Shown piece by piece: positions 46,840 to 57,784 of a DNA stretch of 64,000 nucleotides (the stretch's first letter is position 1; each line of letters opens with the position of its first letter). The DNA is taken from contig JAFCMP010000525.1 in assembly GCA_017506865.1 (NCBI GenBank), positions 248,001-312,000 on the forward strand. Direction: 5' to 3'. The stretch comes from Tribonema minus (lineage: Eukaryota; Sar; Xanthophyceae; Tribonematales; Tribonemataceae). Under the pieces are notes generated by a model. The model made no database searches, was not told the origin of the DNA, and was given only the letters and a program-made list of their open reading frames with translations. Both the position numbers and the translations under genes were made by a program.

Positions 46840-47424
46840 AACCGGTGACGACCCGACATGTCAACTGCCGCTCATGGTGGACGTCACCTGCTTCGAGGCA
46901 CAGGTGGCGTCACGGGCGCAGAAGACTGCAGCAGACCCCGAGCGCTGCTGTTGCGACCAAGAGGCCGCCAAGACTACCCACTATTCTGGTCATTATGATC
47001 AGAATTGCTAGAAACTTGCCACTTTGGCAATAGGGTCATTTGCAGCATCGGGGAGCAGGGGCGGAAGCTGCTGGAGGCTGTGGCGACGGAGTATGCCAGC
47101 AGGATGTCAGTGCCCGGAGGAGCGCGCCTTAAAGCTCTCAAGGGCATCGCCCTGGCGCGCTTACGCTCGGCTCTGTCGGCAGCGCTCCACATGGCGTACT
47201 CTGGCCGTGTGATGACACACATGGCAGAACCCAGGGGGGGGGGGCGTATGGAGGAGGACGTAGGGGAGGATCCCGAGATGCCATTTGGCGGCAGCGGCGT
47301 TTGAGTGGTTGTCGTTACGACACTTTCAGAGTGTCATACGACATGTAGATTCCGTACAGCTAGATGCCAATCATCTGGGCTTTCTCGCGCCAGCGAGAAC
47401 TTTAAATTTTATTAAAATAAAAAG
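46840..47424 (+). mobile_element. 5'-truncated copy of the non-LTR retrotransposon (copy 1)
   Basis: Matches the last ~190 codons and 3' UTR of the full-length element at 13053-18580: LMVDVTCFEAQVAS, then the TEYASRMSVPGGA and MAYSGRVMTHMAE segments, the stop near 47302, and AATAAAAAGTACCAA at the end. It has coding damage around 47010-47040 and small differences throughout, so it is older than the full-length copy. Truncation from the 5' side is typical of LINEs. Confidence 0.9.
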
Positions 47425-47430
47425 TACCAA

Positions 47431-47775
47431 ACTCGACGGAGTATGCCAGCAGGATGTCAGTGCCCGGAGGAGCGCGCCCTAAAGCTCTCAAGGGCATCGC
47501 CCTGGCGCGCTTACGCTCGGCACTGTCGGCAGCGCTCCACATGGCGTACTCTGGCCGTGTCATGACACACATGGCAGAATCCAGGGGGGGGGGGCACATG
47601 GAGGAGGACGTAGGGGAGGACCCCGAGATGCCATTTGGCGGCGGCGGCGTTTGAGTGGTTGTCGTTGCGACACTTTCAGACTGTCATACGACATGTAGAT
47701 TCCTTACAGCTAGATGCCAATCATCTGGGCTTTTTCGCGCCCTGAGCGAGAATTAATAAAAAGTACCAAACTTCA
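47431..47775 (+). mobile_element. 5'-truncated copy of the non-LTR retrotransposon (copy 2)
   Basis: Only about 70 codons plus the 3' UTR remain. It starts at ACGGAGTATGCCAGCAGGAT right behind copy 1 and ends in AATTAATAAAAAGTACCAA. It is nearly identical to the full-length element, so it is a younger insertion than copy 1. Confidence 0.9.
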
Positions 47776-47823
47776 GAAATCTGAGTCATCTCGAGATGAT
47801 GCAAGTTCCGCGGCCAAAAATGC

Positions 47824-47895
47824 ACCCGAGGTGGGGCTCGAACCCACGACCACACGATTAAGAGTCGTGCGCTCTACCGACTGAGCCACCCGGGC
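47824..47895 (-). tRNA. tRNA-Lys (anticodon CUU)
   Basis: On the minus strand a 72-base cloverleaf can be drawn: acceptor GCCCGGG pairing with CTCGGGT (with G-U wobbles), D arm GCTCAGTCGGTAGAGC, anticodon arm CACGA-CTCTTAA-TCGTG, T arm GTGGG-TTCGAGC-CCCAC. The loop gives anticodon CTT, lysine. A and B boxes are intact and no intron is present. The LINE fragment ends about 50 bases beyond its 3' end. Confidence 0.93.
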
Positions 47896-50355
47896 CGATC
47901 GTCAACTTGTGTGTATTTGGGCTGGCGCTTGGCATCTAGTTGGAAGAAAGACATTTTGCGGCTCTGCAGGCCCCCTGATCACTATTCAGCGCCGCGTTGG
48001 TCCACAAAATAGTCCTACACTGGCAGTCGACCGCATCATAAATGAGGCCGTTTCATAGAGTCACGGTGCAATCATTTGCCGGTGCTGTTCTACTTCAACA
48101 GTAGTACAGTGTCTCAAACCGTGATCATCCATGATATGTCAGAGTCGGCCCGCCCTTGATGGCCAGGGCAGTAAGCAGTACGTTGTGTCAGAAGCAGTGC
48201 TCACAACACACGCATGTATGTATGGCTGCTGCGGTAGCGTGCGGATACATCGGGGTGGCGGGGGTGGCTCTCTGCCCACCTACTAGTATCCTGAGGGGCT
48301 GTTTGAAACTTGTTACAAGCAGTGAGGGTGCGCATGCACTGACGAGAACGCCAGTTCAGTGTGACGGCGTTCGTTCATCGCCCCTCCCCCCCCCCCCTCC
48401 CCTGCCGCCCCTTCAAGTTGTTGAGAGCATGCCAACAGCAATTGCTTAAGCAACCTGCACCATGGTCCAGTGCACTGTGCTTGGAGGCATACATGTATAC
48501 AGAACAATGTGGCCACGCCTGACGCCATCTTGAAGTGTGTCCACTGCGCCGCTCAGGGCACAGCTGTGGAGCCGGACATCTACCAGTAGCCTGCAGAATC
48601 ATCATCATGATGCAAATGCAATTCGCCTTGGCACTTGCGTGAGCCTTTTCAAATTGCAGCAGACCATACTGCATGGCAAAGCACTCTATCAACGGCCCGG
48701 GTCGGCCACGCCACCTGATCCAGGCGAAAAAAAACCTCTTTGTGATGACAATCAGCCACTAACGTTACGCGAGAATGGGATGAAGTGGCCTGACCACGAT
48801 GTTCATGAATGCGCGCGCGCGCAAGGCTCGAGGGATGTGAATACTTAAGGGCTGCCAGTGGCCCGGCCGTTGCCTAGCTGGCGCAGCGCCGGCACCAATT
48901 GTGGGGGTTATGCAGAGGCACATGCGTACGTCAAACCTTTTCATGCCATCCGTGCTAACCGCAACTTCCAGCTACTAGGTGTCTTTGCATTTCACGAGTC
49001 ACTGAGCCGCTCGACACTGCCATTTTGCTGACGCGGATGCCGCAGCAGCAGCTGCAGACATGTCCCTGGAACCATAATGCTGCTGACAATGCATAAACCG
49101 TGGCGCTGACCCTACCGCTAACCCTACCTCTAGACCGAATCTGTTTACCCTAACCCTTGCTGCAGGTACATGATGAACTAGCCACTGTGCGCAAAATTGC
49201 ATGCGCGCGCATGCATTGTCGTTAGGGTTGCAAAAAAGCGTATTTTGAAGTTTATTTTGGAGTTCAAGTGCCCCTTTTGTGGCAGACTGTATGCTCGGAA
49301 TTGAGCAGACTCATTGCATGCCCCAAAAATACGCCCTTCACGCAGCATACTATCATGTTGAAGTTTGCTGACGACATATTCCTGGTTGCCAAATACGCCC
49401 CAAATACGCCGTATTTGTGTGGCCAAATACGTTTTTTTGCAACCCTAATTGTTGTTCTACATACTAGTAGCTTTGCTCACTCGTGGGCCTCAAATGTGAA
49501 TTCAGAAGAGTATCGGATTCCAGAGGGCTTGCAAGTACTGGCTTTGTGATACTTCAAGAAGTGTTGTGTACGTTGAATTGGAATGCAGCTTTACATGCTT
49601 TTATGGACGCATTCATTTCCAAATTCATGGTGTGAATTTTGTGCCTTAAATTGTGGGCCTCTTCACCGGACTGCGGAGGTGTTGCCGAGTCGAGCGCTGA
49701 CATCCTCTATGCCGTCATTTGCGCGCGCTCACATGTCACCTACACAGACAATCGGCAAGCCACATCCGCGGTTTGCAAGAATATCGTATATATGGACTTT
49801 GGCAGGCGCCGATGGGATGCTCCCGATGGGATGCTCCAACTTCAACTTACTGTCTGTGGTGTCAGGCATTTGTTCACGCCAGGGGCCCGCCCCTACAAAA
49901 GTGCATCTCTGGCTATGTCATGACAGGGCTCACTGACAAAATGTATAACCGTGCATGATGGCTGTCACTGTCACGCAAAATGCTGAGCAACTGTGAGCGA
50001 CAGAGGGAAATTTGCTATTGGGTGGGTGCTGTCAACCGGTTCTCTTCAAAATGCAGTCTTGTCATCACACAATGGCCACAACAAGCTCAAGTTTGGAACC
50101 GAGCACAGGCGCTGGGGATGAAGGTGCATCGAGTGCAGCCGCATCCGCCTACACTGCCAATGACCGGCACCTACTGCACATCATATATGCATGACACAGG
50201 CAGTCCAGGAGTGCAGCTCAAGCAGCTGTGATGAGGGCAGAGGTGTGTCATTCAGTCGGTCGTTGTGTGGGTGCAGCAAGTTGAAAGCGGCATTCGGCCA
50301 CGCGCCTGAAAGGGGCGTCTAGCGTGAATCACCGCCAGTTGATGTGTGCAGAGCA
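47896..50355 (+). repeat. Segmental duplication, copy A (~2.4 kb)
   Basis: Starts at the 5' flank of the tRNA-Lys gene (CGATCGTCAACTTGTGTGTA). It shares long diverged similarity with 51149-52150 and 57785-59865, e.g. GGGCTGGCGCTTGGCATCTA, GCGCTGACATCCTCTATGC and GTGTGTCATTCAGTCGGTCG. Short peptides on the minus strand are loosely shared (MQYGLLQ), but no copy has a long intact frame, so I treat it as non-coding. It holds telomere-like pieces at 49105-49165. Confidence 0.75.
49105..49165 (-). repeat. Degenerate telomeric repeats
   Basis: GACCCTACCGCTAACCCTAC and TTTACCCTAACCCTTGC; the matching place in copy C (58836-58880) also carries CTAACCCT-like pieces, so the telomeric tract predates the duplication. 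Confidence 0.6.
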
Positions 50356-51095
50356 CACTCAACGTCTCTCTGTCCAAAGTGATGGCGTGAGGGCTAATGT
50401 CCCGCGCTGGGAGCCGCCAGGCTCTGACTGATCCACACGCCGTCGGGCGTAATGGCTCAGTTGATGAGCACTGGCTTTGAATCCAACCTTGTCTCAGGCA
50501 CTGGTGTGGCAATTTTTAACTCCTTGAGAGATATCCAGGAAGTCTTGTCATTAGTAGCGCGCATGTGCTTACAGCTAAACTAAGCAATTTGCGACCTGCC
50601 GCAGAAAGAAAGTCATCAAGAGATCATCTCACAGGGTGATGTTTGACGGTCATACCTGGAGGTCTTGCCACTCGGATGCTGGAGCCTTGGCCATACAGAC
50701 CTGCAGTCACACGCGGCCTTGAAGCCTTCAAGCTGTAGTCATCAACCATTATACCAGTAATACTTCTATGCTGCAGTATCTGTGCCCACCACATAGCCTT
50801 CACATCATTGCAATGACAATGTCAGGGCGTTGCTGCATCCGCTGACGTGCAGCTTGCGACTCATGTCACACACATGCACTTCATGAATATAACCTCTGAA
50901 GCGCTTGGGTGTCAAGACAACTTGAAGGACAGGTACTAACCCAGAATGCTGGCCACGCGAAAGAAGCATCATGGTCGTGAGCGCAATGTTAATCCATGAT
51001 TGTGAATGATCTAATATCAATGCATCGAGCCACACATCACAATGCAGCACCTGGTCCTGTACGTGCTTACTACAGCGGCCTCAGGCTGCTACTGC
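50356..51095. other. Spacer between duplication copies A and B
   Basis: About 740 bases with no supported gene. A tRNA-like fragment near 50450-50500 (ATGGCTCAGTTGATGAGCAC) lacks proper stems. Confidence 0.4.
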
Positions 51096-51148
51096 CCCAC
51101 GACCACATGATTAAGAGTCGTGCGCTCTACCGACTGAGCCACCCGGGC
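51096..51148 (-). pseudogene. Truncated tRNA-Lys(CUU) pseudogene
   Basis: 53 bases nearly identical to the 5' three-quarters of the tRNA at 47824-47895, including the CTT anticodon, but lacking most of the T arm and the 3' acceptor strand. It marks the left edge of duplication copy B. Confidence 0.9.
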
Positions 51149-52150
51149 CGATCGTCAACTTGTGTGTATTTGGGCTGGCGCTTGGCATCTAGGTTAACAT
51201 AGGCCATTCGTGGCTCTGCAGCCCCCATGATCACCATTAAGCCCTGCGTTGGTCCACAAAATAGTCCTACAGTCGACCGCATCATGGATGAGGCCGTTTC
51301 ATAGAGTCACGGTGCAATCATTTGCCGGTGCTGTTCTTTTACTTCTACAGTAGTACAGTGTCTCAAACCGTGATCATCCATGATATATCAGAGTCGACCC
51401 GCCCTTGATGGCCAGGGCAGTCAGCAGTACATTATGTCAGAAGCAGTGCTCACATGCATGCCAGTGGCCGCTGCGGTAACGTGCGGACACATTGGGGGCC
51501 CAGGGGGTGCCATGGCGGCTCTCTGCACAGTATCCTGAAGGGCTGTTTGAAACTTTTAAGGAGTGAGGGCCCCGGGTGCGCATGCACTGACAGGAATGCT
51601 GGTTCAGTTCGACGGCGTTCATGACCCACTCCCCCACCCCGCCGCCACTTGTTGAGAGCATGCCAGCAGCAAGCAACCTCCACTATGGTCCAGTGCACTG
51701 TGCTTGGTGGCAAACATGCATACAGGGCACCACGCCTGATGCCAACTTGAAGTCCCCACGGCGCCGCTCGGGGCACACTGTCAGGTGGAGCCGGACAACT
51801 AGCCTGCAGAATCATGATATCTGCATATGCAAGTGCAAAACGAAGGCCTTCAAGTTGGCACTTTGTGTGAGCCTTTTCGAGTTGCAACAGACCATGATGC
51901 ATGGCAAAGTAGCTTGGCATGACTGCAGCGCTTGGCGCCACCTTGGCCAGGCAAACAAAGAAATCACGATGAGCCGTAAATGATGATCGCGTATGCTTGA
52001 ACATATGTGGTGTCCTATGAGTCAGTCTGATCGCGTAATATGTGACCGCGCGCGCGCAACTTGAAGGCTCACGGAATGACCACACTGTGGCACCTTCACC
52101 TCGCATGGCGCTCACGTGGCTCGAGGTTGCCACTTTGAACAATTGTAACA
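51149..52150 (+). repeat. Segmental duplication, copy B (~1.0 kb)
   Basis: Aligns with the first half of copy A from the tRNA flank onward (CAAAATAGTCCTACA; GAGGCCGTTTCATAGAGTCA; GTGATCATCCATGATAT). It lies only 0.7 kb from the end of copy A and is more similar to A than C is. Confidence 0.8.
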
Positions 52151-52312
52151 ATACTTAAAAGACACCATCAGATGCACTTCATAAATATCTATATATAGCT
52201 GTACGAGACGCACTTGCGGCGTGGAGGACTGAGAGTCGTGTGAGAATGACCTTGTTGCCGTGGGCATGCCCGACTATGTTATCATTACATTATTTAGGAC
52301 ACTTTTATACGG

Positions 52313-52868
52313 TACCGTATATGCCCCAGTAAACGCCCCCCCCTTGTACAGCCCCCCCCCCCTCGTAAAAACGCCCATGGGCGTGCTTGCCAGGGCAAAG
52401 TGGGCAACAACGCCCACCCCCCCCTTGTAAACGCCCCCTAGCAACCAAAATGCTGCAAGGTTGGCACGCGGCCTCGCAAAAACAGCCCCTAATTAAGCCG
52501 AACTTTAAGCCGAACTTGAACTCATAATCGATCTGAGTGCTTCTCTGATGCCGACGGATGGTCACACAGGCACAATGCTCGCTTGACAAGAGCTGTCGTA
52601 GCTGCAGCAGCTTCGCCAGCACCGCCATTGCCGGTATCAGAGATGGCAGCTGTCGCCCCTCACAACTTTTGTGCTCGCACCTTGTAAACGCCCTCCGGGC
52701 CCTAGTAAACGCCCCCCCCCCCCCCCCCCTTGTAAATGCCCCCTCTGCTAGCTGGCAATTCAGAATGGAGCAGCTAAGCCCCCCCCCCCCTGTATACGCC
52801 CATGGGCGTGCTGTGCAAAGTCCCAGATCCGCACGCCCGGGGGGGCGTTTACTGGGGCATATACGGTA
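52313..52868. mobile_element. 556-bp non-autonomous TIR element with TA ends
   Basis: Perfect ~30-bp inverted ends: TACCGTATATGCCCCAGTAA at 52313 and its reverse complement ending at 52868, both continuing into GTAAACGCCCCCC. TA at both outer edges fits a TA target duplication. Internally, 'TGTAAACGCCCCC' is repeated near 52430, 52684 and 52703-52740, and a palindrome CGCCCATGGGCGTG lies near each end. No ORF for a transposase is present, so it is MITE-like; the superfamily is not certain. Confidence 0.75.
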
Positions 52869-53439
52869 GTTACTCAATAGGTGGACGCACATAATGGTTT
52901 GTAGGACCAAGGGCTGCTGCGTTTGGCGTCCGCATGCCTAATGGCTGCTGTGTGTATAGCAGTGCGCAGTTTTTGCAAGTGGTGCGCTCGCTGCCCATAG
53001 CACACCGTGCACACGGAACACTTATCGGGCCATGTAGAATGCGCGCACGTCTTGCCCAAATTAAATTCAAGTTGCAGCGCTCACACTGCCTGAACAATGA
53101 CATCACAACAAGGATGGTCAGCTGCATCACGCATACCCTTTAACCCTAGCCTACCCCTCGTCTTACCCTAACCCTATATATGCCATAGATAATACAGCAC
53201 ACTGGCTTCCTAGCTGCTTTTACTGCTGCAGACTCACGTTGCCGGCAGAGCTCCTCCATCGTTGTCCGCTTCGCTCATGTCTGGCGCTTCGCGATGAGGT
53301 TTCAGTTTTGGTTCAGATGAAAGCACTTAACATTCACATGCAACCTCAACTACATACAACTTCAACACGAGCCACCAGAACTTGCAGTTTTGTAAGGAGT
53401 GGCCCCATAGCTAGGCAAAGGCTTGCCGCAAAGCCGAAG
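52869..53439. other. Upstream region of the ankyrin-like gene
   Basis: Contains degenerate telomeric pieces at 53141-53180 (TTAACCCTAGCC; TTACCCTAACCCTATATA). The last segment may be the promoter: a TATATA-like stretch lies near 53174, about 265 bases before the chosen ATG. Confidence 0.4.
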
Positions 53440-55014
53440 ATGGCGCACTCGAGGACGGCTGAGCACACGTTATTGGACCCAGTGCTCGTCTCATGTATTC
53501 TGGCGTTCCTGCGTGCGTCTTTAATGCTGAGAAGCACTAGCCGCACCTTTAACAGCGCCATAGATCTGCGAGCCGCAGGGGAGAAGCACGCGACGGTAGC
53601 TGCGGACGCTGTAGCGAGCACGAGCCTCATTCATTGGGCTGTAGGCATCGGCCTGGATATTCGAAAAGCGACGTGGTCTTGCGTCAAGCGAGGCGAACTC
53701 GAAGGGCTACGGCTCCTCTACGCCCTATTCCACTTTCCGCTACATAGCGGATACTCACAAACAGCGGCCGGGAGGGGACATCTAGCGGTGTTACAGTGGC
53801 TGCGACGGCAGGGGTGCCGTTGGAGCGAAGACACGTGCAGCCTCGCCGCCCGAGGAGGGCACATGGAGGTGTTGCAGTGGGCGCATGCCAACGGGTGTCG
53901 CTGGAACAAAGAGACATGCCGCGAGGCTGCGGACCGGGAACCTAGATATGCTCAAGTGGGCGCGCGCCAATGGATGCCCATGGGGCAGGGCCACTGGCCG
54001 CGGAGCCGCCTACAGAGGGGACCTCGAGATGCTGCAGCGCACGCCAACGGAGCCCCGTGGGACGAGGAGACGTGCAGCGATGCTGCATGGACCGGAAGGC
54101 TCGAGGCGCTTCAGTGGCTGCGCGCTTACGGTTGCCCCTGGGACGAGACCACGTGCAAGATGGCCGCCTCGCACGGGTACCTGGAGGTGCTGCAGTGGGC
54201 CCGCGCCAACGGGGCCCCGTGGTCCGAGCACGTGTGCAGCTTTGCTGCCGGGAACGGGCACTTCGCTGTCTTGCAGTGGGCCAGGGCACACGGCTGCCCG
54301 TGGAGCGCAGAGGCATGCAATCGCGCTGCGGCAGGCGGTCGCCTCGAGCTGCTGCAGTGGCTCAGGCACAACGGGTGCCCCTGGGACGAGTCGACGTGCG
54401 CCGGCGCGGCGCGAGGCGGCCACCTCCACGTGCTGCAGTGGGCGCGCGCCAATGGGTGCCCCTGGAACGAGGGCATGTGCAGCGACGCGGCGCGGAACGG
54501 TCACCTCGAGCTGCTGCAGTGGGCGCGCGCCAACGGCTGCCCCTGGAACGAGATCGTGTGCAGCAGCGCGGCGCAGCACGGTCACCTCGAGCTGCTGCAG
54601 TGGGCCCGCCGCAACGGGTGCCGCTGGGACGAGAGCACGTGCAGCGCCGCGGCGTCGCGCGGCTCTCTGCCTGTGCTGCAGTGGGCCCGCGCCAACGGCT
54701 GCCCGTGGAACGCGGACACGTGCAGGTGCGCCGCACGGTGCCGGAGTCTCGAGGTGTTGCAGTGGGCTCACGCCAACGGCTGCCCTTGGAATGAGGACGT
54801 ATGCAGCGGCGCGGCGGAATTCGGGCATCTCAAGGTGCTGCAGTGGGCGCGTGCCCACGGCTGCCCGTGGAGCGAGGCGACGAGCGCTGCTGCGGCCCGA
54901 CAGCGACGGTGGCGCGTGCTGCGGTGGGTGCGCGAGAATGGATGCCCATACGCACCGGGCAGCAGCGGGTCCGGTGAGTCAGACGGCAGCGAGGATGACT
55001 TTGACGACTGGTAG
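53440..55014 (+). CDS. F-box-like / ankyrin-like repeat protein (about 524 aa)
   Basis: I choose ATG 53440 (AAGATGG context) because the recognisable protein begins there; an in-frame extension to 53239 is open but low-quality. The N-terminus (LLDPVLVSCILAFLRAS, LRSTSRTFN) resembles an F-box. After a linker, about a dozen ~34-residue repeats of the type 'GHLEVLQWARANGCPWNE.TCS.AA' follow, a divergent ankyrin family expanded in stramenopiles, haptophytes and their large viruses. The C-terminus is acidic (SDGSEDDFDDW). A likely role is a substrate-recognition scaffold, by analogy only. One repeat at about 53930-54040 is read in the wrong frame. In another frame the proper sequence (LDMLKWARANGCPWG) is present and the main frame is restored afterwards, so two compensating shifts or assembly errors are likely. 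Confidence 0.75.
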   Translation: MAHSRTAEHTLLDPVLVSCILAFLRASLMLRSTSRTFNSAIDLRAAGEKHATVAADAVASTSLIHWAVGIGLDIRKATWSCVKRGELEGLRLLYALFHFPLHSGYSQTAAGRGHLAVLQWLRRQGCRWSEDTCSLAARGGHMEVLQWAHANGCRWNKETCREAADREPRYAQVGARQWMPMGQGHWPRSRLQRGPRDAAAHANGAPWDEETCSDAAWTGRLEALQWLRAYGCPWDETTCKMAASHGYLEVLQWARANGAPWSEHVCSFAAGNGHFAVLQWARAHGCPWSAEACNRAAAGGRLELLQWLRHNGCPWDESTCAGAARGGHLHVLQWARANGCPWNEGMCSDAARNGHLELLQWARANGCPWNEIVCSSAAQHGHLELLQWARRNGCRWDESTCSAAASRGSLPVLQWARANGCPWNADTCRCAARCRSLEVLQWAHANGCPWNEDVCSGAAEFGHLKVLQWARAHGCPWSEATSAAAARQRRWRVLRWVRENGCPYAPGSSGSGESDGSEDDFDDW

Positions 55015-56389
55015 TCAACTGCAGCGCTATCCTAGCACTTGCAGCAACCAGGTATAATTTTAAAAAGATGTACTGTGTCCATGTTGTGATGCATACGGCG
55101 AAGCCGGGGGGAGCAGGACTTGGGGGGGAGGGGGGAATATGTCATTTGGCGATGTCGTTCGGAAGCGATCATCATTGCGCATTGAGACACATTCAAGTTT
55201 CACAAGGCACATGTAGATGCTGGTAGCAAGCTGGACATCTACCATCTGGGCTGTTGCGAGCCCTGATCAGCTCGAGCGAGCATTAATGAACATATGTACA
55301 TTTAAAGACGTTGTGATCATGCCCCACATTGCACGCGTCTGGCGCGCATGCCCTGCCCATGTTAGCGTTAATGTTAGAACCAACCCACTGCATGGACAGA
55401 GTCATGTTCTGCCAGCCGTTGGTTCCCGTTGCCTGGTGCTGGTTGAATCATCAGATGCTGCTGTATATGCAATGGTCGTGCTACGCTGTGAAAAATGCCA
55501 CCTTTGAATTTCTGCATGCTTGCGAAATTGTGCTGCTGTGCATATGGCGTATGTGTCGGTGACATTGCAGTTCTCGGTTGTGGTCCTGGTTGGGCGGCCC
55601 GTTAAGCATGTCAATCGATAGCCGTGCATGTGAAATACTAGTCGGGATGCACTCGAGGCAACTGGGCATCGGGTTCCCTCAGATTCCTCCAACTGTCAAG
55701 ACAGCGGCACTTTCACTTTCAACAGTGCCAACAGGTATGCGCGCTATCTGATCAGACTTTCCAAACCAGATAAGCAGGTGCCTCACATGTACCTACCTCA
55801 CAGGCGGCGTTAGCGTGGGCTTATGAAGAAAATCACGCGTGCAGGCTAGCACGCCACACCGCACCAATGCATAGCGCACAGGCAAACGGAGGCAGCCACA
55901 AGGCGACACACACACTCGGTGGTGTTGCCGGAATGGAAGGCGGTGAAAGAAGCTGAAGGAATTGATGTTACTATCAACGACGAGGTGAAGGGCGCCCGAG
56001 TGGGCTGCACGAGGCAGCCAAGCTGCAGGCCGCGACCTCCGCGCTGGCGCAGCGGCTGTAGGCTGCAGAGCGCCGCGGTCTGCCAGGTGGATGTTCTGTG
56101 GCGGGCGGGGGGGGCGCAGCAGCAAACGCTCAGATCGACTGGCGGCATGCTGGACGGCGGGGCGGCGGATGTGATATCAAAGTGGGAGCAGCTGGAGGCG
56201 GAGGAGGACGCAGCAAAGCGGGAGCGCGCATGACAGGCGCACAAGGACGTCGGAGCGATGCTTGTGTGCGCCATTCGGACCGGGCCCCCATGCAGGTACC
56301 ATGCCACGGTTCAAACTTCAGGTGTTGAGGTTGTATATTATGTGTTGAGGTTGGGAGTTGAAAATTGGTTTCTGCGACGGGAGGAAGTA
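55015..56389. other. Region with possible gene fragments, unresolved
   Basis: A plus-strand frame at 55919-56233 ends in a charged helix-like peptide (SKWEQLEAEEDAAKRERA), and another frame reads AAKLQAATSALAQRL. It may be a decayed coiled-coil exon. Nothing else is recognisable. Confidence 0.35.
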
Positions 56390-56830
56390 GTAAGACCCAG
56401 ACGCGGATATCGCCAAGGACCAAGACATGAACACATTCATCGAATTTGTCCGTTGTGGGCGACGTGTGGCACGAAACTGGCTACAGCCGACCTCTCCATG
56501 GCACCAGCTCCGCTCGCGCAGCAACAGAACAGTCGGCTCCACTGACCACGACGCGCAGCGTCCAGCAGCCGGTGCGGATGCGGACGGTGGCAGCGACGAT
56601 GGGGTGGACGGCAAATGGTGAACCCTATGCTGCCGGCATGCCGAAACCTTCCTGTGCCCTCCCTGGCAGGACCCTGCAGACTACACGAAGTTGCGTCGCA
56701 GATAATGCATGGTGTCCGCTCAGCATTCAAGTTGACTCCTCGCCACCGTGGCGGGTGCCGCGGACGATTGTGGTCACGGGGGCGTCAGGACAGCGGACGG
56801 TGACTTCCGGGACTCGTACGGCGTGTACTT
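56390..56830 (+). repeat. Left arm of an inverted duplication carrying a gene fragment
   Basis: About 440 bases that match the reverse complement of 57055-57540 at moderate divergence. The arm encodes DPDADIAKDQDMNTFIEF and CGRRVARNW in one frame, matching DPDAHINEDQVMDMFIKF and CGRRAARNW read from the other arm. Confidence 0.8.
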
Positions 56831-57000
56831 GTCGATGGCGTGGCGCTCATTGCCACATGGCGTGGCGCTCATTGCCACAGCCATGCTGGGTGCTGCTGCG
56901 GACGGTGACTCCCGGAACTCTTACAGCGTTGTACTTGTCGATGGCGTGGCACTCATTGCCACAGCCATGCTGGGTGCTGCTGCGAGCGGCGACTGTGGAC
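56823..57000 (+). repeat. Tandem repeat in the spacer of the inverted duplication
   Basis: GTACTTGTCGATGGCGTGGC followed by CTCATTGCCACAGCCATGCT occurs twice about 106 bases apart, with a further internal partial copy. It translates as VVLVDGVALIATAMLGAAA repeats. Confidence 0.75.
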
Positions 57001-57054
57001 AGCACATGCCCGTCGCCTATGTGCCACTCAACAAGTACAACCGTTCAACGTTAC

Positions 57055-57343
57055 GCTGTACGAGTCCAGGAAGTCACCTTCCGCTGTCCTGACGCCCCCA
57101 TGACCATATACTTCCGTGGCACCAGCCACGATAGCGAGGACTCCATGCTGAGCGGACACCATGCAGTATCTGCGGCGCAACTTCTTGTAGGCTGCAGGGT
57201 CCTGCTAGGGGGGGCGCTGCACACTGTCAAGAAGGCCCTTACGTTTCGGCACGCCAGCAGCATAGGGATCACCATTTGCCATCCACACCATCGCCGCTGC
57301 GGGCGCCTGCACCCGCACCGGCCCGGCTGCCGGACGCTGCGCG

Positions 57344-57374
<31 letters not shown>

Positions 57375-57540
57375 TGGCGTCGACTGCTGCTGCGCGAGTG
57401 GAGCAGGTACCATAGAGAGGTCGCCTGCAGGCGGTGGCCAGTTCCGCGCCGCACGCCGCCCACAACAGGCAAATTTGATGAACATGTCCATGACCTGGTC
57501 CTCGTTGATGTGCGCGTCTGGGTCCCAATCCTCCCCCACC
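57055..57540 (-). repeat. Right arm of the inverted duplication
   Basis: Inverted counterpart of 56390-56830. It has gained a GAC/GTC-type trinucleotide expansion near 57345-57375 (poly-Asp in one minus-strand frame, poly-Thr in another) that the left arm lacks. Confidence 0.8.
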
Positions 57541-57784
57541 TGTCGCGCAGACAGACGCGCACCACGTGTCTGCATGATGCCAGCATGAGATCCTTCAACT
57601 CTTAACCCAATAACTGAAATGTAACCAATGTTACCGACAAGGCAAGGGCAACAGCAAAGGCCCTGTTCTGTTCGTGGCGTGGAATCAACGACAAGGATGG
57701 CACAACAGGCGCTTCTGCACGCCAGAGTGCCGAGCAGGAGCGCTGCAGGCGCATAGGCTGCAGAGTGAGATAAGTGTGAGCAGC

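Noticed and set aside
50440-50510. tRNA-like fragment (GGCTCAGTTGATGAGC)
   Set aside because: The D-arm-like segment is there but anticodon, T and acceptor stems do not pair, so no tRNA can be drawn.
47896-52150. tRNA-derived SINE explanation for duplication copies A and B
   Set aside because: The shared sequence lies on the 5' side of the tRNA, whereas in a SINE the body follows the tRNA 3' end; copy C has no tRNA part.
53885-55057. 390-codon alternative frame over the ankyrin-like gene
   Set aside because: Arg/Ala/Cys-rich out-of-frame reading of the regular repeat; only its first part, which holds one displaced repeat, is meaningful.
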